Part shown: piece by piece, positions 6,732 to 13,707 of the stretch
Numbering within the stretch: position 1 is the stretch's first letter
Layout of the letters: each line of letters opens with the position of its first letter
IMG/VR virus record: IMGVR_UViG_3300006641_000033
Coordinates: 1-61,981 of that record
Direction: 5' to 3' (one strand)
DNA length: 61,981 nt
DNA from: a virus
Translations under genes and position numbers: made by a program
Notes under the pieces: generated by a model
What the model saw: the letters and a program-made list of their open reading frames with translations, nothing else
The model's database searches: none
Told to the model about the DNA's origin: nothing

Positions 6732-8102
6732 ATGTTCCTGACACAAAAAACGCTGCCTCGTCGCACCGTGCTCAAAGGATTGGGGGCCACACTCTCGCTC
6801 CCGCTCTTGGATGCGATGATTCCGTTGAATGCATCCGCGGCTCCGACCACCCCCAAAAATCTGATTGCCATCGAAGTCGTTCACGGCTCCGCCGGCAGCA
6901 CCACCTACGGGCAGAGCAAAAACCTTTGGTCGCCTGCGACCACCGGCACCGAGTTCGACATCTCTAAGAACATTCTGTCGTCGTTGCATCCGTATAAAGA
7001 CCATCTTACCATCATCAGTCAGACGGATGTGCGCATGGCGGAAGCGTTCACTGCACCGGAGATTGGCGGTGATCACTTCCGTGCGAGTGCGGTGTTCCTG
7101 ACGCAATCGCATCCGAAACAAACGCAAGGCTCCGATGTATTCGTAGGCACGTCACTTGATCAGATCTACGCAAAGGCATACGGGCAACAGACGCCGCTGC
7201 CGTCGATGCAGTTGTGCATTGAGAATGTCGATCAAGCGGGCGGCTGCTCCTACGGCTATACCTGCACCTATACCGATACGATTTCATGGGCGTCCCCGAC
7301 GGAACCGCTCCCGATGATCCGTGATCCCCGTATGGCGTTCGAAGCGTTGTTTGGGGATGGCGTCGATGCGGCGGATCGTCGCGAACGATTGCAGTCACGT
7401 CGCAGCCTGCTGGATTTCATGCAGTCGAGTATTCGTCGCATTCAACGCGAGTTGCCCAAATCCGATGCGATCCGCTTGGATCAAATGACGACCTATGTGC
7501 GAGAACTCGAACGCCGCATTCAGTTGACGGAAGCGCACAATACCAGTGGTGAAGAACGCAGTCTGCCCAATGCGCCCGTCGGCGTGCCGGATGACTATGA
7601 AGAACACATGCGTCTGATGTTCGATCTGCAAGTGGCCGCGTTTATGATGGGCACCACCCATGTGTTCTCGCTCAAGACGGGACGGGATGCCTCGAACCGC
7701 GTCTATCCCAAGAGCGGCGTCTCGGGTGGGTTCCATCCCACGTCACATCATGGCGAAGTGGCGACACGCATTGAGGAGTTTGCGAAGATCAACCAGTATC
7801 ATGTGAGTATGCTGCCGTATCTGCTCGACCGTCTCAAGTCGGTGCCGTCAGCGGGTGGCACGTTACTGGATGATACGCTCGTCATCTACGGGTCACCAAT
7901 GGGGAATCCGAACCTGCACAACCACAAACGCTGCCCGCTCCTGCTGCTCGGTCATGCAGGCGGCACCATCAAGGGGCATCGTCACATTCATGCCGCAGAC
8001 GGCACCCCGATGGCGAATGCAATGTTAGCCGTGCTGCAGAAGTTGGGTGTTGACGTAACGTCTTTCGGCGACAGTAACGGCGTCATGGATCTCAACGCAT
8101 AA
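6732..8102 (+). CDS. DUF1552 family protein with TAT signal
   Basis: A 456-residue protein. The N-terminus has a twin-arginine signal (PRRTVLKGLGATLSLPLLDA). The body matches the DUF1552 layout: an early GSAG segment, GGDHFRASAVFLTQSHP, a coiled region near residues 210-260, and a C-terminal segment with LVIYGSPMGNPNLHNHK and LLLLGHAGG. DUF1552 proteins are common in Gemmatimonadota, Acidobacteriota, Planctomycetota and Myxococcota and are often next to DUF1592/DUF1588 genes, which are absent here. Family role is unknown; some resemble the sulfatase/phosphatase fold. Its presence in a T4-like phage is unusual and suggests recent capture from a host. Confidence 0.75.
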   Translation: MFLTQKTLPRRTVLKGLGATLSLPLLDAMIPLNASAAPTTPKNLIAIEVVHGSAGSTTYGQSKNLWSPATTGTEFDISKNILSSLHPYKDHLTIISQTDVRMAEAFTAPEIGGDHFRASAVFLTQSHPKQTQGSDVFVGTSLDQIYAKAYGQQTPLPSMQLCIENVDQAGGCSYGYTCTYTDTISWASPTEPLPMIRDPRMAFEALFGDGVDAADRRERLQSRRSLLDFMQSSIRRIQRELPKSDAIRLDQMTTYVRELERRIQLTEAHNTSGEERSLPNAPVGVPDDYEEHMRLMFDLQVAAFMMGTTHVFSLKTGRDASNRVYPKSGVSGGFHPTSHHGEVATRIEEFAKINQYHVSMLPYLLDRLKSVPSAGGTLLDDTLVIYGSPMGNPNLHNHKRCPLLLLGHAGGTIKGHRHIHAADGTPMANAMLAVLQKLGVDVTSFGDSNGVMDLNA

Positions 8103-8107
8103 AACAC

Positions 8108-8136
8108 TTGACTCGGTACGTGTGATCGTGTATACT
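8108..8136 (+). promoter_or_regulatory. Sigma70-type promoter giving a leaderless message
   Basis: TTGACT and TATACT are 17 bp apart. The -10 ends 7 bp before the ATG at 8144, so the expected transcription start falls on or next to the start codon. Confidence 0.75.
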
Positions 8137-8143
8137 ATGGGAT

Positions 8144-8338
8144 ATGATGAAATATGTGATTCGTATGCTCCATCGATGGTGGTATCATGCAGAAGTATTG
8201 CCGTCATCGTCGTCTCCGTCAACTTCTTCTATTCGCATGGTCGTCAATGGTCATGTATTTGACCATGATCCGGATGCGCTAATCCGTACATGGCAGTTTC
8301 CGCGTCGGCAGAATATCTCTCGTGGCGGGTTTCGCTAA
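8144..8338 (+). CDS. Small hypothetical protein, first gene of a short operon
   Basis: A 64-residue basic protein starting MMKYVIRMLHRWWYHAEVLP with a serine/proline-rich middle. The start codon lies 7 bp after a consensus -10, so translation is probably leaderless from 8144 or 8147. The stop codon overlaps the next start by one base (TAATG). Function unknown; it is supported mainly by the promoter and the tight coupling. Confidence 0.5.
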   Translation: MMKYVIRMLHRWWYHAEVLPSSSSPSTSSIRMVVNGHVFDHDPDALIRTWQFPRRQNISRGGFR

Positions 8339-8766
8339 TGCCACGTAAATGCCGATGCGGAACCGCGATTAGTGCCGCGCGTCTCGCAGCACTTCCACAT
8401 ACGCGCACGTGCACCGCGTGTTCTGCGGAAGAACCCGTCAAGGGCTTCATGACGTGGGAGCACAAAACAGCACCAGTCTTTCAAGTCGTAACACCGAAAC
8501 AGCATGCATGGTTTCAGCAGCACGATCGGCGCTCCGTGCATTCAAACCTACCAATGGGAACGCGCACGATCTCCGGTACGCAATCTGCCGTGAGTCGAAC
8601 GCTGCCGGTATCCGTGCGGTTGTCTCCACGCACACCGTCACTTCCTGTGATTGATATGCGACCACGCGCACGAAAATGCGCACATACCGATGCGCCTCAA
8701 GCATCATCATATGGGTTGTGTGTCACCTGTGCGCTCGAATGGTATGCAGTACGCGCACGTAAATAG
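8338..8766 (+). CDS. DksA/TraR-like zinc-finger protein
   Basis: A 142-residue protein coupled to the upstream gene by TAATG. The N-terminus (CRCGTAISAARLAALPHTRT followed by CTAC) closely follows the DksA/TraR C4 zinc-finger pattern. That family binds the RNA polymerase secondary channel. A second cysteine set (CAHTD...LCVTC) is near the C-terminus. The usual N-terminal coiled coil of DksA is missing, so the finger is used in another setting. Role in transcription is possible but unproven. Confidence 0.55.
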   Translation: MPRKCRCGTAISAARLAALPHTRTCTACSAEEPVKGFMTWEHKTAPVFQVVTPKQHAWFQQHDRRSVHSNLPMGTRTISGTQSAVSRTLPVSVRLSPRTPSLPVIDMRPRARKCAHTDAPQASSYGLCVTCALEWYAVRARK

Positions 8767-8780
8767 ATGTGGAGGTGTAT

Positions 8781-9605
8781 ATGTACACATGGATGGCCAA
8801 ACCACAAACAAACGGTGCTGATACCGATGTACTTCAGCAACTAGATCTTACGCGGTTTGGATGGAAAAAGCATCCCGCGACAACACCCGTCACATTGTGT
8901 GACGGTGCGATTGATGTCTATTCGGGCAAGTCACCACACTACAAATCATCATTGGGTATGGGTGATACTTTGCGACCTGCTTTGTCGGAAGAACTATCCG
9001 ACGCGTGGGCAGCCGCGATTCGCCCCTACATACAGACGTGGCCAGCAGGTCATGATGCGCTTGCGCGATACCTTGATGAAGTTTGGCTATGGCAAAGCAT
9101 CGAGGCCAAGCACGGCATAGGAGGATGCACATCGGGGCACATCAATACCTATCAGCAACCGACATATCCATATCATGCCGTGTATGTCAGTATGTATGAC
9201 TTACAAGGTACCGCGCAGGGTATCTATCATGAATATGCGCATTTACGACTGGAAACGTTGGGTGTTCAAATAGAAACGCACGACTATGCGTTACTTCTCA
9301 ACGACCCGACTGAGTTATATCACTCATCCGTACGGTTTGATGTGAAGCGACCGATGTCAGCCGTCGTGCACGGTGTGTATGCGTGGTTAATGTTCACGGA
9401 GAACGATTGGCAACTGTACGAGCATCACGTCATTGATCAACCGACGTTCAGCATGTACACCAAACACAATATTCCAAAGATTCGTAACGGGATTCGTGAA
9501 ATTCAGGAATACGGTCGGTTTACCAATGCCGGCACAGAATTCATCACCGGCGTCTATCTATGGGCCGATGATCTCTGTCGTCGATGTGAGGAGGCATACA
9601 CCTAA
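8781..9605 (+). CDS. HEXXH-motif protein, peptide-modification enzyme-like
   Basis: About 274 residues. I placed the start at ATG 8781, which sits 4 nt after GGAGGT; an ATG at 8769 overlaps that site. The motif YHEYAHLRLETLG is an HEXXH metal site. It is followed about 45 residues later by RPMSAVVHGVYAWLMFTEND, a pattern I associate with the HEXXH-motif putative peptide-modification family (alpha-ketoglutarate-dependent HExxH type). Those enzymes hydroxylate peptides in RiPP-like systems. A plain zinc metallopeptidase is the alternative. No obvious precursor peptide is seen beside it. Confidence 0.55.
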   Translation: MYTWMAKPQTNGADTDVLQQLDLTRFGWKKHPATTPVTLCDGAIDVYSGKSPHYKSSLGMGDTLRPALSEELSDAWAAAIRPYIQTWPAGHDALARYLDEVWLWQSIEAKHGIGGCTSGHINTYQQPTYPYHAVYVSMYDLQGTAQGIYHEYAHLRLETLGVQIETHDYALLLNDPTELYHSSVRFDVKRPMSAVVHGVYAWLMFTENDWQLYEHHVIDQPTFSMYTKHNIPKIRNGIREIQEYGRFTNAGTEFITGVYLWADDLCRRCEEAYT

Positions 9606-9608
9606 ATA
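9602..9608 (+). promoter_or_regulatory. Late-type promoter element CTAAATA
   Basis: CTAAATA with flanks C and TCC follows the stop of the HEXXH gene and lies 21 bp before the kinase ATG. An AGGAG ribosome-binding site lies between. Confidence 0.5.
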
Positions 9609-9629
9609 TCCATATTCATAGGAGTCTGC

Positions 9630-10349
9630 ATGCGGTCGTTCAAATCATTCCTAACGCTCGACGAAGGCGTCTTCGATCCGGGGATTCTGAAAGCCATTTT
9701 TATGGCGGGTGGGCCCGGCAGTGGAAAATCCACGAAAGCCGAAGAACTCTTCGGATTGGATGCGGGGTTCAAGTCGTCATTCAGTCACTACGGCTTGAAG
9801 GTGGTCAACAGCGATCACATGTTCGAATATTTGCTGAAGCAAATGCATGTCTCTCCGAAAGATCTCGCGAACATTGAACGCGAAGACCCCGCTCGATTCC
9901 TGCATCTCACTGCCGACCCGCATGGCCCACGTGCACGGGCGAAAGCTTTGGTGGATCGTCAACGAGAACTCTATATTCAAGGGCGCTTGGGGATGATCAT
10001 TGATGGCACGGGTGATGACTATGCAAAACTTGCCACCAAGAAACATCATCTGGAAGACTATGGATATGATACGGGAATGGTGTTCGTGCACACGTCACTT
10101 GAAGTTGCGCTGGAACGGAATCGTCAACGGCCGCGTCAGTTGCCAGACGGATTAGTTACCGATATTTGGCACAACTGTCAAAAAAACCGTGAGCATTATC
10201 AAAAACTGTTTGGAAAGCACTACGTAGAAGTCTACAACACGACCGGTGGCGTTGTGCATCAAGTCGTACAACGAGCAGTGCAAACCTTTATTCATACGCC
10301 CGTGCAGAACCCCAAAGGTCAGGCGTGGGTTCGCAGTCAGACTCTCTAG
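9630..10349 (+). CDS. P-loop kinase (zeta-toxin/polynucleotide-kinase-like)
   Basis: A 239-residue protein with an AGGAG ribosome-binding site and a late-type promoter box. A Walker A motif (GGPGSGKST) sits at about residues 27-35. Further features are VNSDHMFE (acceptor-side Asp) and IIDGTGDDYAKL, then an LID-type arginine region (ERNRQRPRQLPDG). This fits the zeta-toxin / kinase families found in T4-like phages. The N-terminus MRSFKSFLTLDEG resembles the T4 capsid-targeting peptide MKTYQEFIAE, so it may be packaged in the head. Substrate unknown. Confidence 0.7.
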   Translation: MRSFKSFLTLDEGVFDPGILKAIFMAGGPGSGKSTKAEELFGLDAGFKSSFSHYGLKVVNSDHMFEYLLKQMHVSPKDLANIEREDPARFLHLTADPHGPRARAKALVDRQRELYIQGRLGMIIDGTGDDYAKLATKKHHLEDYGYDTGMVFVHTSLEVALERNRQRPRQLPDGLVTDIWHNCQKNREHYQKLFGKHYVEVYNTTGGVVHQVVQRAVQTFIHTPVQNPKGQAWVRSQTL

Positions 10350-10442
10350 GATCACCTTCGATGTCGTCACAGGCGCAGTCTTCCGTCGTATAAGACGCAC
10401 AAGATTACAACGAACGATATTCACTCACTGAAGGAAAACGCT

Positions 10443-11342
10443 ATGTCGGCATCAAAGCTATTATCGATTCTTCGAACCATTCGCGAAACTGAAGAAGATT
10501 TCAAAGGTGGTCAAACGACCAATGCCGCCTATGAAGACTGGAAAGAACTCAGCGAAGATGCCGAGTATGACGGGCGTAGTGTTAGTCTCAACAAGCCTTT
10601 CCGCAGCAACGACGGCAAGCATAAGTTCTATGTCTACGTCAAGAACGACAAAGGCAATGTGATCAAGCTCGGGTTCGGCGATCCCAACATGGAGATCAAA
10701 CGCGATGACCCCGACCGTCGCAAAGCGTATCGTGACCGACACAACTGCGACAACCCCGGGCCGAAATGGAAAGCCGAATACTGGTCGTGCCGCATGTGGT
10801 CGGCGAAACCCGTGAGTAGTATTGCGGAAGCGATGTCGTCAATTCACCGTATCCATAATGGAGATGTGGTGCGCGGCACCTACATGAATGTGCCGTATAC
10901 GGGCTTTGTGGCCACGCAGCGTGTGCACCCCACGAACCACGACATCCGCATCTTTACGGTGAAGCTGGATGCGCCGATTGTCGTGCATGGTGCTCACATG
11001 AATTACCTCACCATCAATGCGTCAGACAATCCCGCGTTGGCGAGTGATCATATTGCGCTTCGCGAAGCGCGGGAGACGTTTCAACAAAATCTTCCCCACC
11101 TCCCCATTTCAAAGCTGCAAGCGAAAGCGGTATTGATTGCCGTGCCCAAAAATCCCCATGCGGGTGATGGAAGAGGGTTCTGGAAACTTGGCGATGCCGT
11201 ATATCGCGCATCCGTTGACGGTGCGACAGATATTCACGGTGCCCCCATCGATAAGCGATGGGAGAGTTCGTATAGCCATTTTACGCGCTATTTTGATGCT
11301 GTGTACAGTCAACATTACGTGAAGACCCCGGAGTGGAAGTAG
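10443..11342 (+). CDS. DUF5872-domain phage protein
   Basis: A 299-residue protein starting MSASKLLSILRTIRETEEDF with an AAGGAAAA ribosome-binding site. Residues of about 35-120 match the DUF5872 pattern: SLNKPFRSNDGKHKFYVYVK, KLGFGDPNMEIKRDD and a cysteine/tryptophan end (HNCDNPGPKWKAEYW, SCRMWS). This domain recurs in cyanophage and other T4-like virion-associated proteins. The C-terminal half has a second domain beginning GDVVRGTYMNVPYTGFVATQ that I do not recognise. Probably structural or packaged; not proven. Confidence 0.65.
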   Translation: MSASKLLSILRTIRETEEDFKGGQTTNAAYEDWKELSEDAEYDGRSVSLNKPFRSNDGKHKFYVYVKNDKGNVIKLGFGDPNMEIKRDDPDRRKAYRDRHNCDNPGPKWKAEYWSCRMWSAKPVSSIAEAMSSIHRIHNGDVVRGTYMNVPYTGFVATQRVHPTNHDIRIFTVKLDAPIVVHGAHMNYLTINASDNPALASDHIALREARETFQQNLPHLPISKLQAKAVLIAVPKNPHAGDGRGFWKLGDAVYRASVDGATDIHGAPIDKRWESSYSHFTRYFDAVYSQHYVKTPEWK

Positions 11343-11569
11343 TGCAGTCATTTCGAGCACACGTCGCAGAAGTCTCGCGACTGAAGCGGTTCTCGGTTGA
11401 TTACATCTATCAGACCGCGACGGGCGGCCCGCATCGTACGCAATTGATTTCGACGAACACGCAACTCCCGAACCTTGCCACCAGCGAGACAGCAGTTTTG
11501 GCATGGCTGCGAAAGCGGCATGTTGGGTGTGAGATTACGATCATTTCCCTTGATTGGCAGAGTCTCTAA
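11342..11569 (+). CDS. Small hypothetical protein with GTG start
   Basis: About 75 residues if started at GTG 11342, which overlaps the last base of the upstream stop codon; a GTG at 11333 is possible. The product (QSFRAHVAEVSRLKRFSVDY and later WLRKRHVGCEITII) is basic and soluble, with a beta-alpha-beta feel. No motif identified. It ends 6 bp before the tandem promoters of the regulator gene. Confidence 0.5.
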   Translation: MQSFRAHVAEVSRLKRFSVDYIYQTATGGPHRTQLISTNTQLPNLATSETAVLAWLRKRHVGCEITIISLDWQSL

Positions 11570-11575
11570 CTCCGC

Positions 11576-11604
11576 TTGACATCCGCATGTATGTGCGGTA
11601 TACT
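11576..11604 (+). promoter_or_regulatory. Sigma70-type promoter, distal of a tandem pair
   Basis: TTGACA and TATACT with a 17-bp spacer. This is close to full consensus and lies about 190 bp before the regulator start at 11794. Confidence 0.8.
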
Positions 11605-11645
11605 TGCTTTCGTTGTTGGTGATGCGTTTTGAAATTTCCATTGCA

Positions 11646-11659
11646 TGCCAACGTTGGCA
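11646..11659. promoter_or_regulatory. 14-bp perfect palindrome, candidate operator
   Basis: TGCCAACGTTGGCA is a perfect 14-bp palindrome placed between the two tandem promoters of a small DNA-binding protein gene. The position suits an operator, possibly autoregulatory. Confidence 0.55.
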
Positions 11660-11685
11660 GACGTGGTACAGAAGCAAAAGAATGC

Positions 11686-11714
11686 TTGACACCGACTCTG
11701 CAATGTGAGATAAT
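11686..11714 (+). promoter_or_regulatory. Sigma70-type promoter, proximal of a tandem pair
   Basis: TTGACA and GATAAT with a 17-bp spacer. The -10 ends 7 bp before an in-frame ATG at 11722, though the regulator probably starts at 11794. Confidence 0.75.
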
Positions 11715-11793
11715 AGTTCTCATGGTGATGAACGAAAACACTGGCGACGGTTATCACCCTTCAAACTTCAGAGCCAGTCACAAAGGTAAAATG

Positions 11794-12117
11794 AATATGT
11801 CGAACACGTCAATGACCGCTACGCAGAAGCTGCTTTCCTACCTCAAGACCGGTCGCGATATTACCGCTGCACAGGCGCAGAGCCGCTTCGGTATCTCGAA
11901 CGTTTCTGCTCGGGTGTCGGAGCTTCGCAAGGCGGGTTATTCGGTGTACCTGAACGAGAAGGTCACGTCGAACGGCAAGACGATCAAGGCGTACCGCCTC
12001 GGTACTCCGACGCGTCGTCAGGTGGCGATCGCGAACTTCGTCGAGAGCAACCCGAACTTCTTCGGCAAGGCGTCGTGGATCGGTGACCGCGCCGCGCGTC
12101 TGATGAAGACCGTGTAG
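11794..12117 (+). CDS. Small winged-helix-type DNA-binding protein
   Basis: A 107-residue protein starting MNMSNTSMTATQKLLSYLKT. Residues of about 20-75 form a helix-turn-helix followed by a beta wing: DITAAQAQSRFGISNVSARV then SELRKAGYSVYLNEKVTSNG. This pattern is common in small phage HTH proteins. An in-frame ATG at 11722 would add 24 residues and be leaderless; I prefer 11794 because AAAGGTAAA precedes it. Two strong promoters and a palindrome lie upstream and a strong terminator follows, so this is a monocistronic, probably early and autoregulated gene. The high G+C at wobble positions differs from neighbours. Confidence 0.7.
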   Translation, partial: NMSNTSMTATQKLLSYLKTGRDITAAQAQSRFGISNVSARVSELRKAGYSVYLNEKVTSNGKTIKAYRLGTPTRRQVAIANFVESNPNFFGKASWIGDRAARLMKTV

Positions 12118-12122
12118 TCATG

Positions 12123-12147
12123 ACGAGGGGCTTCGGCCCCTCGTTTT
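12123..12147 (+). terminator. Strong intrinsic terminator after the HTH gene
   Basis: A 9-bp stem (ACGAGGGGC with GCCCCTCGT) closed by a TTCG loop and followed by TTTT, six bases after the stop codon. Confidence 0.9.
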
Positions 12148-12164
12148 GTCTTTGCATCTCTGAC

Positions 12165-12387
12165 GAGCCCGCAAGGGCGAAACATGCTGTGCACACACCA
12201 GCATGTCAGATGCTGTTCAAGGGGTGTCGTATCCTCTTGAAGTGATATCGCGTGTTGCATACGAACCAACCGTGATACCATAAGCCTCAATGACAGGAAC
12301 GTTGGTGGTGACAGGCGTCATTGAGTATATAGAAACCATCGACGCCGTGGATGCGAGTGCACTTGCGCCACGGCGTTATTATTTTTT
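12165..12387 (+). ncRNA. Structured leader/non-coding RNA candidate with terminal attenuator
   Basis: This gene-free segment holds consecutive hairpins: GCCC-GCAA-GGGC (12167-12178, a GNRA loop); ACATGCTG/CAGCATGT (12182-12206, 8 bp); a 9-bp stem at 12216-12241; CTCAATGAC/GTCATTGAG (12286-12325, 9 bp); and an ACGCCGTGG/CCACGGCGT terminator (12342-12376) with a T-rich run to 12387. The PLP-enzyme ATG is at 12394, only 6 bp past the T-run, with no ribosome-binding site. This resembles an attenuation or riboswitch leader, or a separate small RNA ending at the terminator. No clear promoter of its own is seen. Confidence 0.6.
12342..12387 (+). terminator. Intrinsic terminator abutting the PLP-gene start
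   Basis: A 9-bp outer stem ACGCCGTGG/CCACGGCGT encloses a second self-complementary segment (GCGAGTGCACTTGCG). TTATTATTTTTT follows. It ends 6 bp before the next start codon. Confidence 0.85.
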
Positions 12388-12393
12388 CTCCCT

Positions 12394-13239
12394 ATGACGA
12401 CCGCACACGACTATCTCTCACTCATTGGTGATTGGCAGGATCCACTTCCCACACCACATCTCGAAGAACACGATGGTGTCTTGGTGGTGCGCGACGATCT
12501 GCTCGGCGCAGGCTCTAAAGTGCGCTTTCTCGATTATCTCATCGGGCACGATCCATCGAACACTGATGTGCGTGAATGGGTTTTCGGCTCATGCCCTGCG
12601 ACGGGCTACGCGCAGATCAGTCTCCCCGTTGTCTGCGAACGATACCAGAAAAAGGCCGTGCTCTTCATGGCGCAACGGGATCCTTCGAAGTTTCATCCAT
12701 ACCAGCATCGCGGTCTTGCGCTCGGCGCCGATTATCGATGGGTGCCAAACGGTATGCTCAGTGTGACGCAGAAACGTGCCCGTGATTATGCGAACGACGA
12801 CCCGATGCATCGTCGTGTGCTCCCTCTTGGGTTGGAGCATCCCACGGTGATCGCCAGCATCATTCGTGTTGCTCGGAGTCTTCCTATTGTACCTGACGTG
12901 GTGTGGACGGTGGGCTCCAGCGGAACACTCTCGCGTGGTCTACAACTTGCATGGCCAGACGCAGAGGTGCATGTCGTGTCAGTCGGTCACACCATGACGG
13001 ATCACGAACGCGGTCGAGCGATTCTCCACCGCTCTCCCTACAAGTTTGATAAACCGGTACGCCCGGAAGATGCACCTCCGTTTCCGAGTGCGCCGACATA
13101 TGATGCGAAAGCATGGCGGATACTGCTCGATTGGCGACATACTCGCACACAGACACTGACGGTGCCATCATCCGGACGTGAAGGCGCATTAAATATTCTC
13201 GCACATCAGAAAATTCTTCTCTGGAATGTAGGAGCGTAA
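12394..13239 (+). CDS. PLP-dependent (tryptophan-synthase-beta fold) enzyme-like protein
   Basis: A 281-residue protein. The segment VVRDDLLGAGSKVRFLDYLI matches the start of ACC-deaminase / D-cysteine-desulfhydrase-type enzymes, with the lysine in GSKVR as the expected Schiff-base residue. A glycine/serine loop (TVGSSGTLSRGLQLAW) matches the phosphate-binding site of fold-type II PLP enzymes. It is shorter than the family norm of about 330. The start lies just after an intrinsic terminator with no ribosome-binding site, suggesting controlled read-through. It is coupled by TAATG to the next gene. Reaction unknown. Confidence 0.55.
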   Translation: MTTAHDYLSLIGDWQDPLPTPHLEEHDGVLVVRDDLLGAGSKVRFLDYLIGHDPSNTDVREWVFGSCPATGYAQISLPVVCERYQKKAVLFMAQRDPSKFHPYQHRGLALGADYRWVPNGMLSVTQKRARDYANDDPMHRRVLPLGLEHPTVIASIIRVARSLPIVPDVVWTVGSSGTLSRGLQLAWPDAEVHVVSVGHTMTDHERGRAILHRSPYKFDKPVRPEDAPPFPSAPTYDAKAWRILLDWRHTRTQTLTVPSSGREGALNILAHQKILLWNVGA

Positions 13240-13505
13240 TGCGAAAATACTTCACCCGACCGTGTTTAGAATTAGCAGGTATTGAATTCGCCAGTTACTT
13301 CATCATCACGCTGAATACACGAGCAATTGCCTCGGTGAACTATGTGGGTACATTGGTGACAGATATTTGCATTGCGGGATTGACGTTCACCGCCGTCAAG
13401 CGAATCGCGGAGGCCTCGACACGCGAAGAACAAGTGATGTACGTCGTAGGTGCGGCGCTTGGTGCGCTGGCAGCGTTGTGGTGTTCGACATTTATTTTTT
13501 TGTGA
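13239..13505 (+). CDS. Small integral membrane protein
   Basis: An 88-residue protein overlapping the PLP-like gene by one base. Three hydrophobic stretches are visible (LAGIEFASYFIITL, VGTLVTDICIAGLTF, VMYVVGAALGALAALWCSTF), with a charged link (KRIAEASTREEQ). This small three-helix type recurs in T4-like phages with unknown role. Its last codons overlap the promoter of the downstream small-RNA candidate. Confidence 0.6.
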   Translation: MRKYFTRPCLELAGIEFASYFIITLNTRAIASVNYVGTLVTDICIAGLTFTAVKRIAEASTREEQVMYVVGAALGALAALWCSTFIFL

Positions 13506-13511
13506 TATAAT
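13484..13511 (+). promoter_or_regulatory. Promoter for a small-RNA candidate
   Basis: TTCGAC, a 16-bp T-rich spacer and a consensus TATAAT. It overlaps the end of the membrane-protein gene; the predicted start is near 13518. Confidence 0.6.
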
Positions 13512-13517
13512 TATTCT

Positions 13518-13638
13518 TGTAGCATCATGCTACAGCCGCGCGTCCGACAAGCACGAAAAGTGCCATGATGTTCATTCATGCATTATTCGTGTGATGCGTT
13601 CCCACCGAGGCGAACCGTTCTGGTTCGCTTCATTCTTT
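13518..13638 (+). ncRNA. Small non-coding RNA candidate, about 120 nt
   Basis: The segment runs from a consensus TATAAT to an intrinsic terminator and has no credible ORF. It begins with an 8-bp inverted repeat around position 13526 (TGTAGCAT/ATGCTACA). A GCAC-GAAAA-GTGC hairpin follows at 13551-13563, and it ends with a GCGAACC/GGTTCGC terminator at 13608-13638. Promoter, structure and terminator spacing are those of an independent small RNA. No known family recognised. It might be an antisense regulator or an RNA decoy; function unknown. Confidence 0.6.
13608..13638 (+). terminator. Intrinsic terminator of the small-RNA candidate
   Basis: A 7-bp GCGAACC/GGTTCGC stem (extendable to 9 with one G-T) with a GTTCT loop, followed by the T-rich TTCATTCTTT. 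Confidence 0.75.
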
Positions 13639-13662
13639 ATGTCTGCTATATAGCAGTGTATG

Positions 13663-13671
13663 TGGTAGAAT
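13663..13671 (+). promoter_or_regulatory. Extended -10 promoter for the glycosyltransferase
   Basis: TGGTAGAAT within TGTGGTAGAAT, an extended -10 of the same shape as those before uvsX, the primase and the tmRNA. A 12-bp palindrome TGCTATATAGCA lies just upstream. Confidence 0.5.
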
Positions 13672-13707
13672 GCGTTATGAATTGTTATTAACTTTTTGGA
13701 GTCTTAC

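Noticed and set aside
13594-13653. 19-codon ORF across the small-RNA terminator
   Set aside because: It spans the terminator stem, has no ribosome-binding site and no conserved feature.
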